From positions 94,790 through 158,789 of the forward strand of contig VYZI01000128.1 in assembly GCA_013397695.1 (NCBI GenBank): DNA of 64,000 nucleotides, given 5' to 3'. The position numbers were made by a program, and so were the translations under genes. Below are positions 39,501-52,900 of the stretch, in pieces. The DNA is from Centropus unirufus (lineage: Eukaryota > Chordata > Aves > Cuculiformes > Centropidae). The stretch's first letter is position 1, and each line of letters starts with the position of its first letter. A model generated the notes under the pieces. It had not been told where the DNA came from. It was given only the letters and a program-made list of their open reading frames with translations, and did no database searches.

Positions 39501-42500
39501 TTTCTGGATGGCTTCATCACATAGCATTGAATCTTAACAGAATCTTTCTTCTTTGCCATTTTCACTCCCATCTGCTAGAGATGCCCGGAAAACTGGGACA
39601 TTTAAATCACTAAACAATTTTGTATTATAAGAAGACCAAGGTTCTACTTTTGTGAGCATATGGAGAGCAAGCAAGCAAACACAACATGCGTGGCCCTGTG
39701 TACGTACCAGAGAAACAGGAATTCCCTGCTTGATAAACGATAGACTCAGGTTTAAGATGCTCAGATGGACTGCAGGAAACAGCCTTCCCTGTTCAGACCA
39801 TGGGTTTGGCCTGATTTTGAAACACCAGTTTTCTATATCTCAGTCTTGAATCTCAATTATTACATTTGTCCTGAGCTTGGTCTTCCTCTTCATCTTGGCA
39901 GCTTGGAACTGAATGTGTGTCCCGGTATGTTTTGCTGCAGTGTTATGTTGCTATGGTCAATCCTACCCACTATCTCACTTCCTCCAATTGTAGTTTTCAC
40001 GTGCCTGAGAAGCACTCAGCATAGGGACGGTGAGAGAGAGACCTCTGAGCACCAACGCTCTTGGACATGCAGGGAAAAACACCGGAATGCACAAAAGATT
40101 GCATTTTTGCGCCTAATGTTCAAGCTGTAAACTGAGTTATGTATCGATCATTTGTTCCTTGCCTCTTGTGCTACCTTGTGAAATAAGGCATTGCTTTTTT
40201 TCTGGGTAAGATATGCGAATTTCATACCAATCTAAGAAAAGCACACTGGGGAGGGAGGACTGCATTTAGTCACTTGGAATGGTCAGTCCTTTGCCTCCTG
40301 TCTCTGTCACCTCCCACAGAACTTAGAAATTGCAGCCGGTGCCTTGTCCAAATCAATTGTCAGATTGTATTATACTTATGTTTACTAATATACTTGCTAT
40401 GGTTTCATTGCTGTATTGAAAATAATCAGGAGGAGACAATTAATTATTTCCTTTTCAGCTGTGCCATAATGAACTACATGAGAAATATTTTGATATCATG
40501 AGTCATTGGTGGCCATGGAGAAAAACATACTCTTTAAGCCAAGCTTTTAAATACTTCCTTAATTGAAAGAAAAAAAATGGTGTTTTACTGGCAAGTGACT
40601 TGCCCTTCCAGGTTCATAATTTTAACAATGAACCGGTCTTGAAGAACATTATTTAACTTGCTTTTACAACTAGTAGTCTATATGAATAATGTTTGGGGTT
40701 CTTTTGCCCATATAGTAATTTTATTTTTTATTTGCAAAGAAATATGAACATTTACAGAAAAGATAATTGCTTTTCTAAGAAAATATTTTTTAGCTATGCC
40801 ATTTTTATGTTCAGGCAGTTCATCATGAACAATTAAAAAACTTGTGCATCATCAACAGAAAAGTTTCTTGTAATGGTTGTCGTCATTTCCATGAATGTGG
40901 AATCATAGCTCAGTTCATACCCAACAAGAAAACGTTGAAGTCACTACTATAAGGCTTTGTGAAAAAAATCTCAGCTCCCTTGTTCGTAAAAATATTACAC
41001 AAAACCAAATTGTAGTTGTTTAAGGTGAATTTTTCTTCCTTTTTTTCTTTAGATACTCTCTTGTAGGTCTCCGCCAAAGGTCAAAGAGCAATTTTCTTTT
41101 TCCAGCTTCCTCCAGCAGCTCTAACAGCTCTTGAGAGCCTCAGAACTCCTCCCCAGCACAAGTACAGTGGATCTGCCCAGCTCTTGCAGCGTCTCCTCTT
41201 TGTAGGTTGCTGATCCTGGAAAGCTGTGCTAAGGCTTTAGTCTCCAGACTCAGCCAGGGAGGTGACACTGCCCTGTCCCAGCCTTTCCCAATAAAACCAT
41301 GGAATGCCCCTACGCAGCACAGATGTGTTTGTGTGGCTGTTTCTGAGCCTTTGGGGACATCTGCTTCTTTTGTGCTGTTCCCTTGCCTGAGTTAAGAATG
41401 CAAAACCTGGGCTTTTGTTGCATTTAAATGGACAAACTTCCAGCTGTCAATACCCTTCCGATTGTTTTTATTTCAAATGTCCAATTATCTCTTAATTATA
41501 ATCTCATAATAATTTTGCCTGAAGGGCTGACACACTTCACCACAAATGGACACTTGTTTTCTGCTCTGGGCAGCTCTTGGAGGTTGCAGTAGCAGAGACC
41601 CCTCATTTCTCCTGTGTGTTGTGAGGCAGCGAGTCTGGTTTGTAGCCATGAAGAGGGAAACACCGCAATGCTGGCTCCCAGGGGCTGGGGGACAGGCAGG
41701 TAGTGGTTGCAGGATGGACCCTGACAGGGTCTGGATGCTGAACTTCAATCTGTGTGATGTCAGTCTAAATTTCTAATGTAATTTAAGGAATATCTTGGTT
41801 TTTTGTTGTTGTTTTTTTTTTTTTCCTTGGATTGCTGGTAATAGCAATAAGCTTTCTGGTCTAGTTGCAATCATACTAGCCAAGAACATGCATTGGCAAG
41901 TGAGCAGGTTGGACTGTTGCATGGAGAAAGCAGAAATGCTGGAGGAAAAGAGAGAGAGGGAAGGCAACCAGGTGCTACCCTGTGAGTGCAATGTGAGTAG
42001 TCAGGGTAGGAACTGTTGCTGTACTCATATTCCCAAGTGCGAAGTTCATTTTGCAATTGGGGACAGTGGAGAAATGAATTTGGGAGCGTGGCAGGGCCTT
42101 CTTGGACACCTTTTCCAGCACAACTGATATAATCTCATCTCTAAGAGATGATGAATTCTTCTTGTAATTGATGTACATTCCATAACTCTAGAACCATAAC
42201 CAGTAGTGACTGTAGGCACGCCAGAACTTTGAATGTACAGAGGGAAGTACCAGTAGAGTTCCTAACAGAAGTACATCTTTTTACATTCAGGGTAAAGATG
42301 GTGAGTTTCAAGCTGATGTCTTTATTTAAATCCATCAATGATGTGTCCTGTTGTAATTTCATTTATATCAGAGAGGTAGTTTCACATTTGCTTTTGTAGC
42401 ACATTGCTTTATAGCTATTGCTTTATATATGTATTAAATACTGTTGTAATAATAACGTGCACAAAGATTATTTCGTGACTTCTTAGAGAGGAGGTGAACA

Positions 42501-44879
42501 GAGCAGGGAAATCTGAGTGCTGTGAGAGAAACGAAGAACAAGCAAATCCAACTAAAACTGCAAGGGGAAGACAGTTAGACAGAATGTAAATTTGCACGGT
42601 TGACTTTGGCAAAGATGCTAGTGGTAATACTCTTTCTGCGGTGAGAAACTACAGAAGGCTCTTTTTCTGTTCTTTTGTAATGATTTGGGTTCAGTTCCAC
42701 GTTTTGTCTGAAGATTTGTGCCTCCCTACACCCTTACTTCCATGGCACAATACTCTATAAAGCTTTACAGGGTGGTGGATTTAGTATTGGCCACTTCACG
42801 ACTAACCTGCAGTACCATTTTCTTCAACATCTGGGGCAGATTTACAGCAAGAAGGTTAAAACAGATAATTTCCCATAAATCTTGGACAAGTTTGCAGACT
42901 GTGACGGAGTAATTGTGGGATCAACATTTTTATTCTTCTGATACCCCTGGGGAAAAGAAGCAGAGAGAGCACAGAAATGAAGGCAACTTAAATTTGATAT
43001 TATTTTCCCCCTTTCTCCACCCTAACCTCTCCCCTTCCAACCAGAATTTTTTTTTAAATTTACAGTTAAAAAAAAAAAAGAGAGAGAGAAACAAAGAGGC
43101 TGATGTGGCAAGCTACTGAAGTACCCTCCTTGAATACCTCAGCTAGAATGTTCAGTGACTAAAGCAACTGGGAAAAGGAACACGATATGTTGGGATTGAA
43201 AAGCAGAAAAACAGTGAGTCTGACCAAAATTCAATGGACTGTGTAATGAATTAAAAATAAGTTTGGTCATGTATGTTAAAAGACAAGAGGAGGAAGGCAA
43301 GAGCACTGTATAATGTGACAGAATGTAAATTAAGGAGGCTCTAGATATGATCCAGCTTCTAAGAAAATATTTTGCCTATTTTGGATGTGGTTAGAGGGAT
43401 GGTAGAAGATAGCACAGTTCTAGAAAACATGCGTAATCTCTATTCCAGAATATTGAAGGAAGGGGTGTATATAATTGGCAGTGCACTAGGAAGTCTTCCT
43501 GTCATAGCTGACATTTAGGGAACCATAGTCTCTGAATGGAGAAAAATAAGCTTTTTAACCAATGGGGTTGAGGGGAAAGGGGGAAAAATTAGATGAACAA
43601 CTGAGACTTCCACACCTCAGCAGTGTACAAGGTTTCAAAAATGGTTCTTGTAGGAAGACTAAACACATACATTCTTGTTCATGGTCATATCAGGTTGGCG
43701 TTGCAAGTGGTGAACTGTATAAAATAGCAGAAGGTTTGTTCTTCACTGCTGAACGCACAATTTAATCTCAATCCTATTATTCCAGGCCACAAATTATCAT
43801 AGAGAGAGACAAAACATACAATTTTGTGTACCCTTTCTACCTAGTTCTTGCAACAAGGTCAATGACAAAAGTATTTAAGATGAAAGCACACGAAGTCGAA
43901 TAAAACGCAGGATCAGTGATCTGTGATGAAACCATAGCAGAATGACTTTTTTGTTATTGCTGCTGTTAATAACAGGGGGGATGCTAATAATAATAATAGT
44001 GGAGATGCGCTGCCTTGATTTAACAAGAAAAAACCTGTTTTAGGAAGAGATAATAGTGATATATGCTAGCTCTGAGGAGCAAAGATCTGGTTAAACAGAA
44101 AGACTACACAGGGTTATTTTGAAATGGGAATTCTTGACTCTGCTGTGGTTTCATCAGGCTGATAGGGGCAGAAAATTGCATGTTTTCTCAGCTTTGATGA
44201 GTGGGTTGTTCAGTTCTCTGTCTATGATAATCTTGTGAACTGGAATAATAGCAATGAGATTAAATCTTGCAATCAGCAGTTAAGGGCAAAACGTCTGTTA
44301 TTTTATGCAGTCCATCAGTTGCGCTGCCCATCCAACAGAACTGCGAACAAGTCCAATGGATTATAGAAAATTGCTGGTGTCATCGCAAGGCACGAATAAA
44401 GGCTCAGGCAGCAGATAGTGTGCGTTTCTCTTAGTTGGATATAAATACGTGTGCTTTAACAAGAAGAGGTGGGGAGAGGAGATGGTGAGATGACTAGTGA
44501 AATAATAACAATTAAAAAAAAAATATTTTTCAACCAAACCAAAATTCCATCAGAAAAAACAGTATTAAAAATCAGGTTTGCCAGGACACCCCTCTGACCC
44601 CTTGTTTTCCCTCACGCAGTGTTTTTGCAGACACCGCTCATTCTTTGGTGATGATGATGATGATGTCTTGTGGGCATCACGGGCTGTGCTGGACGTGTCT
44701 CCTGAAGTCCCCACCGCAGCTTTTCCCTTTCTCCAGGGCAAGGTCAGACAGGGCTGGCTCCAAAGCTCCAAATCAGCAAAAGATTTGACTGGGGTGAAGT
44801 TCCTAACGACATTAAAATTTAGTCCTTGGAAAGCACGCTTAGGATTTCTGGCAAGTCTAATCCCTACGCACGTCAATGG
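30575..44879. other. Intergenic region between SMAD1 and MMAA
   Basis: About 14.3 kb of mainly AT-rich DNA with short simple repeats (a TAA run near 43.99 kb, a GA-rich patch near 43.08 kb, a GAT run near 44.65 kb). No gene, tRNA or large transposon could be recognised. It holds one long unexplained frame at 36932-37612 on the minus strand. Confidence 0.7.
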
Positions 44880-45310
44880 GAAGCGTCCCCAGCCCCTTAT
44901 CCCTGCTCAGGATTGATGGAGATCCCTCCCTCCCCTTCCCAGGGCTGGATAAAGGCTGCCTGCTCCCCAAAACTCCACAACGAGCCCCAGGGGGTGCGGT
45001 ATTTCCCGGCATTTTCGGTGTCAACGCAGCCCGGGAACAGCCGGGAAGCCGGGCGGGAGGCCAGCAGCTCCTCCCCACGCTCTCGCCGTGCTGTCGCCAC
45101 TTCCGAGGGGCGGAGCGGCAGCCCGGGGCCCCGGTAGGGCTAGCGAGTGGCTCTGGTGGGCGACCGTGGTTCCCCCTTAGCGCTCGCCCCTCGGGGAGGC
45201 TGAGGGGGCGCGGGGATGGGGAGCGCCGGGGGCTGGAAGGAGGGAGGGGGGGGTGCGCCCTTCCCGCCCCCCATCCCGGGTGATTGGAGCGGGGAAGGTT
45301 TAGGTTAGGC
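44880..45310 (+). promoter_or_regulatory. MMAA: CpG-rich block, probable MMAA promoter and non-coding exon 1
   Basis: This is the densest CpG stretch in the window, against an AT-rich background. It contains a GC box GGGGCGG at 45107-45113 and directly before it an ETS/GABP site CACTTCCG at 45098-45105. No TATA box is visible. GABP/NRF-2 sites in TATA-less CpG promoters are typical of nuclear genes for mitochondrial proteins, which fits MMAA. A possible exon 1 donor is GTAGGG at 45134. The block lies about 1.2 kb before the first coding exon. The exact start site is not determined. Confidence 0.6.
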
Positions 45311-45681
45311 TTTAGGAAGAAATTCTGGAGCAGCCTGGAGTGGTGGGAGGTGATCCTGCCTGTGGCAGGGGGGGTGGAAGGTGCTGCGGCTTCGTGTCGG
45401 TCCTCCAGGAGGTCCCAGCTCCTGGAGCTGCTTCTGTGACCTCTCGTACCTCGACCTGCACCCCCTTGTTTTTTTTTTTTTTCCCTCCTGGAAATAAGGA
45501 TAAGCTCATCCTGGATGGTAGTTCTGAACGCCCTGCAGCTAAGGGAGTGAGCTCTGCAGCAGTGTGGGGAGGCATGAGGGATGGTTTGTTCCTGGGTATT
45601 TAAGGGGCTCTGCTCTTGCAGGCTGATGTACGTAAAAGCGCATTTTGTCTGTCTGCTTACTTACAAAAATTACATTTTTAT

Positions 45682-46222
45682 AATCATAAAATGGGTTGGA
45701 AGGGACCACGAACGTCATCCAGTCCAACCACCCTGCAGTGAGCAGGGACATCTTCAACTACATCAGGCTGCTCCAAGCCCCATCCAAGCTGGACTTGAAG
45801 GTTTCCCGGGATGGAGCATCCATCTCTGGACAACCCCTTCCAGGGTTTTACCACCCTCAGCATAAATAATTTCTTCCTGAGGAGGTTTAGACTAGATATT
45901 TAGTTTCTGATTTAGTCTCTATATTTAGTCACTTTTAGTTTAAAACCTTTGCCCCTTTTCCTATGGCTAGAGGCTCTGCTAAAATGTTTTTCCCCATCTT
46001 TCTTAAAAGCCTCCTTTAAGTATTAAAACGCTGCAATAAGATCCCCCCGGAGCATTCTTTTCTCCCAACTGTCTCAGCATCTTTTCACAGGGAGGTGTTC
46101 CCGGCCTTTGAGTATTTTTGTGGCCCTCTTCTGAACCCGCTCCCGCAGTTCCATGTCCCTCCTGTGCTAAGAACTCCGAGTTGGATGCAGTGTTCCAGGT
46201 GTAATCTCACCAGAGCAGAGTA
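45682..46222 (-). mobile_element. CR1 LINE, antisense copy upstream of MMAA coding exons
   Basis: Starts with AATCATAAAATGGGTTGGAA and GGGACCACGAACGTCATCCA, the reverse complement of the CR1 terminus. It continues through about 540 bases, including a GATGCAGTGTTCCAGGTGTA stretch, before truncation. It sits between the CpG block and the first MMAA coding exon, so inside the presumed first intron. Diverged and non-coding. Confidence 0.85.
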
Positions 46223-46437
46223 TGATCATAAAGAAATGCTAAGCTACTGGAGATTCCATAGCTGCTTTTGTACTGTTTTGTACAGTTCCCACTGTGGGAT
46301 GTGGGAACTATCTTTTTTTGTTTCAAACAGGAGGTATGGTTAAACTAAATGCTGATGATTTCCTGCTTACATAGGTTTCTTTTGAGTCTTTATAAGTGCT
46401 TTGAAAGAAGTAAAAATCTTTTTTCTTTCCCCTTAAG

Positions 46438-46913
46438 GTGCCTGCAAACTGAATTGGACTAATACCTCTGCGTACTTTGAATTCCAGACAAGATGAAGAT
46501 CCCCATTTTTCTGCTGAGATTCCCTCGATGTTATTTTTCTAGGAGAACTTACTTCACAAACTTTCGATTCACTTCCAGAGCAGATTTCCTTTGCTTTGGG
46601 TCTCATGCACCAGTGTATCGCTATCGTACAAAATGGATGTGTTCATCGGGCGGTTTGAGGAGAGAGCTGTGTCAACAAGTGGCCCCTGACCAGCAAGTGG
46701 CGGGGCTTTCTGACCGAGAACAAAGACTCGTAGACAGACTTTACAGTGGACTGATCCAGGGTCATAGAGCCTGTTTAGCAGAAGCCATTACACTTGTAGA
46801 ATCAACTCAGAATAGGAAGAAGAAAATAGCCCAGGTGCTCCTTCAGAAGGTATTATCCTACCACAGGGACCAAGAAAAGTTGAATCAAGGAAAGCCACTT
46901 GCCTTTAGAGTTG
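46438..46913 (+). CDS. MMAA: MMAA first coding exon (CDS from 46493; mitochondrial presequence)
   Basis: The acceptor CCCCTTAAG ends at 46437, giving a 55-base leader part before the ATG at 46493 (A at -3). Residues 1-140 begin MKIPIFLLRFPRCYFSRR, rich in Arg and hydrophobics as in matrix-targeting peptides. From about residue 70 the sequence is strongly conserved (GLSDREQRLVDRLYSGLIQG, then ACLAEAITLVEST). The donor GTTAGT is at 46914 and splits glycine 141. Confidence 0.97.
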
Positions 46914-49900
46914 GTTAGTCTTTTTATGTCTGTCTGGTAGTTGCTTTGATGGAATTAGAACCATCACCTTTCATTGTCACTATTGTTTTTCAAGCATTGT
47001 GGCCCTTGATCTTGGAGCGTGGTCTCTTGTGGTTTGTAACCGATCTGGATCACTTTTATTGTCCGGCAGAATTATGGCTTGAGCTGGAAAATGCTTTTTA
47101 AAATCTATAGAAATAATTGTTGCTTCTTGATAGGGCTGAGGAGAGTTATTTGTGGGGTTTTTAATAACAATTATAAGCTGAAATACTAGGTAGTCTGCAG
47201 AGTGATAGCGTGATTATATACACTTTGATCGGGAAGTTAAGCACTTTTTTGTAAGGAAGGTGTTTTCCTGAATACTTCCCCAGATCCCCTCATTAATCCA
47301 CAAAAGGAAAAATTTACTACCTTCCTGCTTTGTGGCCTTGCTTTAAAGCAGCTGAGGAGACTTGAGCTGACTTATCTTGGAAACGATAAAATATTTTTCC
47401 CTTGTGAAGAGATGGATTGCTGAAGCGGGACATGCCCAGTTGTTGTCTATTGTGTGTGTGTGTACAAAGGTAGTAAGAACAAGAGCATAGGCATTGGAAT
47501 TAGAAATATTTGCAGGAGAATAACGAGTTGATCTTAGTTTGCATGTTTTGACTTGCAAGTGAATCAACAATCTTTTTTTTAAATAATAGCTCTTCAGGGT
47601 CTTGCTTTTAGAGTGTTTATTTTATAAATAGTAAATCTGAAAAAACACAGGCTGACGATACGATATTTTTTAAATGCTGAAGTGTAAGTCAGTATAGACA
47701 AATTTATTTGGAGGAGAGGAAATAAGGCTAGATAGACCTGGTATTATGTTGGTACGGATAGGATGAGGGGCCTGAACTGAGCACTGCTGTGCTGGGTGAA
47801 CCAAGGTCACGTATTTCAAGTCAGGAACAACTACTTTGTTGGGTGTATCAACTGTGGCATAGCTTTCATTTACATTTATTGTGTTATTGTGATAAAGTAT
47901 AAATTGTTATCACCTTAGATGTAGACAGTGTTCATGTGATGTATTATTTATTTGGTTAGCATGTTTTTTATGATTATTTAGGGTTGTCTGGTCCTCCTGG
48001 TGCTGGGAAGTCAACTTTCATAGAATGCTTTGGGAAAATGCTTACAGAAAGAAAATACAAGGTGTCTGTGTTGGCTGTAGACCCTTCCTCTAGTACAAGT
48101 GGTGGTGAGTAAATTGTATTCGGAGTCTGGTGTCTAATACCTTAACAGCTACAGGATTTTCTCTTTGGGCCAAATGGAGGAAAATCTGGGGATCTGTGAA
48201 AGTAAAATATTAAAAGTAAGTGTTAGTTTAAGTTTTCATTTTTGTTCCATCTGATAGAAAAATGGGAAATACGTATTGGTGTCTTTTGTCAGGTTTCCTC
48301 TTCCAGTGTTTGAATGTTGCTTTACAAGTTTTTTTTGCCTGAAATTTCACATAGCTGTGATTTTTCGCTTTCTAGTACTATCTATTTACTTATTTCCCTG
48401 TGAATGAAGGTCTAGAAGGGTATTTGTTTCTACTTAAATTTCAACAGCTCTAATGCTGATCACTGGGCTGGAAGCATATGCTCTATTTAAAACTATTTAA
48501 TAGATGCTGCAATCCTTGCCTGTAGATCAGGCTGGATTTTAGAACATTCATTGGTTTTTCTCAGCAGGAATTTTTGGATTTCCCTTGATCATAATGGTTT
48601 CATGGTTTCTTGTTGCAGAATCATTGACTATTTGTCTGAGCCATAACATGTTTGGGGTTTTTTTGTTGTTGTTTTCTAAGAAAAGTTCTTCAAGGTTGTG
48701 TAGCTGCCACCTGTCATTCTCCAATGAAAAATCTTAGGGAAATTATAGGCTGACCATGTTTGATTAATGGTATCTGACATTAGTAAGAGAATCTTCATTT
48801 TGATCTTTTTCTAATGCGTAGCTGCTAGGGAGCATAATTCATTTTTCCAGCTGTCAGAGAAGATGTTGCAATGCATAACTATTTAAAAAAAAAAAGAAAC
48901 CTTAGCATTGCTATGACCTGGAGCTAAGGAGGACTGTAGTGGACACCTACATTCAAGGGACATCAATAGAAGAGCGAAATGTGATAGCACAATAGCGAGA
49001 CTCTGTCAGTTAGAAGTGTTAAGCATCTCTTCTCTCTTGGAATGTGCATCATGCATGTAGATCTTGCTGAATCAGATTTAGAGTTTGTGTGAGTAGAAGG
49101 AAACCAGGGATGCATGTCAGATTTCCTAAAAAGAAAACAAAAAATCCATTTGAATCATAAGGGAGACTTCTGTCCCTTTGGACAGAAACAGCAAAGATTT
49201 GTGTGGCTTGCTGTGTACAGGCCTCAAAAAACCACTCTCAAATTGGGGAATTCATTCTGACCTATAAAATTTCTTCATATTTGACATCAGTGAGGTTTAC
49301 TTATCAGGCCTTTCCAGCTTCTGATAGGCAGAAGAACCAGGCAGTAACCTAGTCCTTAGCAAACTCTTAAGCAACCATTATTGTGATATTTGACTGAATT
49401 TGTCCAAGAGATCTGTCTTTTCTCACTCATTTATTGGTGAGGTAGAGGGGCAAGTCCAGCTGTTCTGCCCTTTTGAAACAGTTTAACCTCAAACTTTTAA
49501 GGTTCTCTACTGGGTGATAAAACACGGATGACTGAGTTGTCAAGAGACATGAATGCATACATCAGACCATCTCCAACCAGAGGGACCTTGGGAGGTGTAA
49601 CAAGGACCACAAATGAAGCCATTCTGCTGTGCGAAGGAGGAGGCTACAATGTTGTACTTGTGGAAACTGTAGGTATGTGCCTAGGGTTTTCTTTGAATTA
49701 TCTTCTGTTATCTATATAAGGTGTGTTACTAATTGCTTATTCATCCTTGATTTTGCATATGCTTTCACACATGGTTACTGGTGAAAAATGATTGCCCATT
49801 CTGTCAATTTTTTTGTCATGTACTTTTGTAAAAACTGTTGTGATTCGCGTTCTTTGTTAGTGGGATTTGTTGATGGTGCAGAACTGGGATCCATCATAAT

Positions 49901-52900
49901 TTCTGTCATTGACATGAGTGAAGGTTTGCAATGATGAACTCTGGATTTAATTTTTTAGGTGTGGGACAGTCAGAATTTGCTGTGGCTGATATGGTCGATA
50001 TGTTTATCTTACTTCTCCCGCCTGCAGGTGGAGATGAATTACAGGTATTTTTCAGTTTCTCTTATTAAATATCACCTAAGACTAGAAAGAGATAAACAAG
50101 ATGTGGTATCTGTCTGTGCAGTAAGTCCATATCAATACTCTTTTGTCATTTACACAGCTACTGCTAAAGTCTTTTCAGTATCTTGTCAACTGATTGCACA
50201 GTTAGGGTATGATGTCCTCCTCCAGAAGTATTAGTATGTAAAATATTTATGCTGACTAATTTTGGCCTATTTACTAGTTATAAATAATTTGGGGGAGTGG
50301 CTTTGCATGATAGGAAGATGGAAATCAATAGATTTGCAAACTTGGTCGTGTCTTGGTAAAACTTAAGTCTCTACACATGAAATAGGTTATTGTGGAAACT
50401 GATATCCAAATTTAGTTTTCTCATGTCAAAGTAGAATAATAACTAATAATGACAGAGACTGTTGGCACTACTCTTACATGACTAGCACATACACACATGT
50501 ACACACAAAAGAGTTAGCAAGAACCACCAGAAAGTAACAAGACGTTTCCACCTTATTTTTGTCATCAATCAGGATGTCACAGTCCTGGATATTCATGATT
50601 TCTCTCTGTTTTCCGTGTAGGGCATCAAACGGGGTATAATTGAGATGGCAGATCTAGTTGCAATCAATAAAGCTGATGGTGATTTAATTGTGCCTGCACG
50701 AAGAATACAGGCTGAGTATGTCAGTGCTTTGAAGCTGCTTCGCAAACGTTCCAAGGTTTGGAGACCACAGGTTTGTGTACTTCNNNNNNNNNNNNNNNNN
50801 NNNNNNNNNNNNNNNNNNNNNNNNNNNNNNNNNNNNNNNNNNNNNNNNNNNNNNNNNNNNNNNNNNNNNNNNNNNNNNNNNNNNNNNNNNNNNNNNNNNN
50901 NNNNNNNNNNNNNNNNNNNNNNNNNNNNNNNNNNNNNNNNNNNNNNNNNNNNNNNNNNNNNNNNTAATTTAATATTTATAATAATAATATCAGTTCTGTT
51001 TAGTTTTACACGGTGCTGGAAAGTCGATTGCTGCTGTTTCTGTTTCAGCTCTAATCTTGAGGTGTGCTGCATGTACAAAGCCAGTCCTGGTCCCCATGCT
51101 TTCTGTCCTGACCTGCGCTCTCAGTGCTAACAGACCTATTACAAACATCAGTAGTGGTACAAACTTATCTTTTGCAAACTACGCAAATATATAATGTCCC
51201 ATAAGCTGTTTCTTCTGCTTTTATGACTCTGTAGACTGTGGTTAACTTTGGTCTTTCGCTTGTTCCTGTGTTTCCTTTACCATTTTTTGGTTTTAATTTC
51301 TCACATAATAAAAGTTCTCAAGCAAGAACCTCCTCTGCCTGTGCATGCAAGGTCTAGATTATTGGAATTCTCAGCTTGTGGGTCTTAAGTTTTAATGCAG
51401 TATCCCATCTGTTGAAAGGCTATGGTAAATCATTAAAGAAAAGATTGAGTACTTTAATGTGTGTATATCAAGCGAGCATGCACACATTCTTGCTTCCTTA
51501 ATATATATAGAGGTATATATAAAGGAGTTTTGTTCTACTCTGGTATTAAAATTGACCCATTGGATTAAGCTTAAATTAGCTGGACTGCTTAAGGCTTAGC
51601 CATAATTTTGTAATTTTTGTTGCTAGATCTGCTGAGAGGTCATATGTGATAAATGTGACCAAAAAGGGCTATTTGAGACTAGAGAGTTAAATGGGTTATT
51701 GGAAATCTGTCTCTCTGAAAGAGGTGGCAGTTCCTGACATCTGGCAGAAAGACAATATTGATGTGTAGGGCTTGCATCCTCTCTGTTAGATTGTGGAAAG
51801 AGAGACTTTATGAAAAAAACTGTTTAATTTCAAAGATTGCATTGGATGCCTAAAATATTTTTGGTAAAATTAATTCCTAGTCTGGTAGGCAAATGCAAAA
51901 ATTACTAGAAATGCCTCTTTTTTGGAATATTTTAAGTGCAAATAAAGCAGCTACCAAAGGTTATCTACCAGAATATGTTATGAGCTGTACATTTAAGTAA
52001 AATGGTAACTGTGTACCTTCTAGCTGAATGCCTCGTTAAAACTGATTCTCAGTCATTGTACAAGCAGTTGGACAGGGCCTATTTATCATAAATACTGTGG
52101 ATCTTAGGGTCCACTTATAGCTGATAGAATCCCAATTAAAAAAAAAAAAGAGAGGCAACACAAAACTGCTTTGAGTTTCATTGTATTGAAGTTTGCCTTA
52201 TGCATGTCTGCATTTTTGTGCGCTCTACCTGATGCTTTCGTTGAACCCTCAAGGCCAGTAGTTGCTTGGCATTAAAAATTCTTCTGAATCCAACAGGTAA
52301 TGCGCATCTCGGCCAAAACTGGAGAAGGAATCTCAGATATGTGGGATAAAATGACCGAATTTCGTGACCTCATGCTCACCAGTGGTGAGTTGATTGCCAA
52401 ACGACGGAAACAGCAGAAAGTGTGGATGTGGAATCTCATCCAAGAAAATATGTTGGAACATTTCCGGAGTCACTTGGCAGTCAAGGATAAGATTCCACTT
52501 CTAGAAGAGCAAGTTCATAGTGGTGTCCTGTCTCCTGGGCTGGCAGCTGACCTGCTACTGAAAGCATTCAAAGACGGTCTCTAAGCATTAGTTTCTACTC
52601 TGTTCTTGTGAAGTGCTTTATGTAAACATTAACATTAAATACAGTTTTTCTATGTGTGGATTGGCAGTTTTTACTACAGCAGACATTAATAGAATACCTG
52701 TCCTGTACCGTGCAAAAAAAAAGCACTGCAGGATTCTGTATATGCAAAAATCATGACAAATCCACTCACTCAGACTACTACAGACTACATTGGAAAAAGG
52801 TACATTTGTAAGTCTTCTGTACACACTATAGATCTGTTGGTCGAATATGTCAGCCTGTGTCAAAATGTGAGTGTTTTTGGGAGGGTGAGAGAGAAAGGTT

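Noticed and set aside
45581..46343. Open frames just upstream of MMAA
   Set aside because: They lie across an antisense CR1 and have no relation to MMAA residues.
50593..51130. Long frames spanning the N run
   Set aside because: The length is an artefact of translating N; only 50621-50770 is coding.
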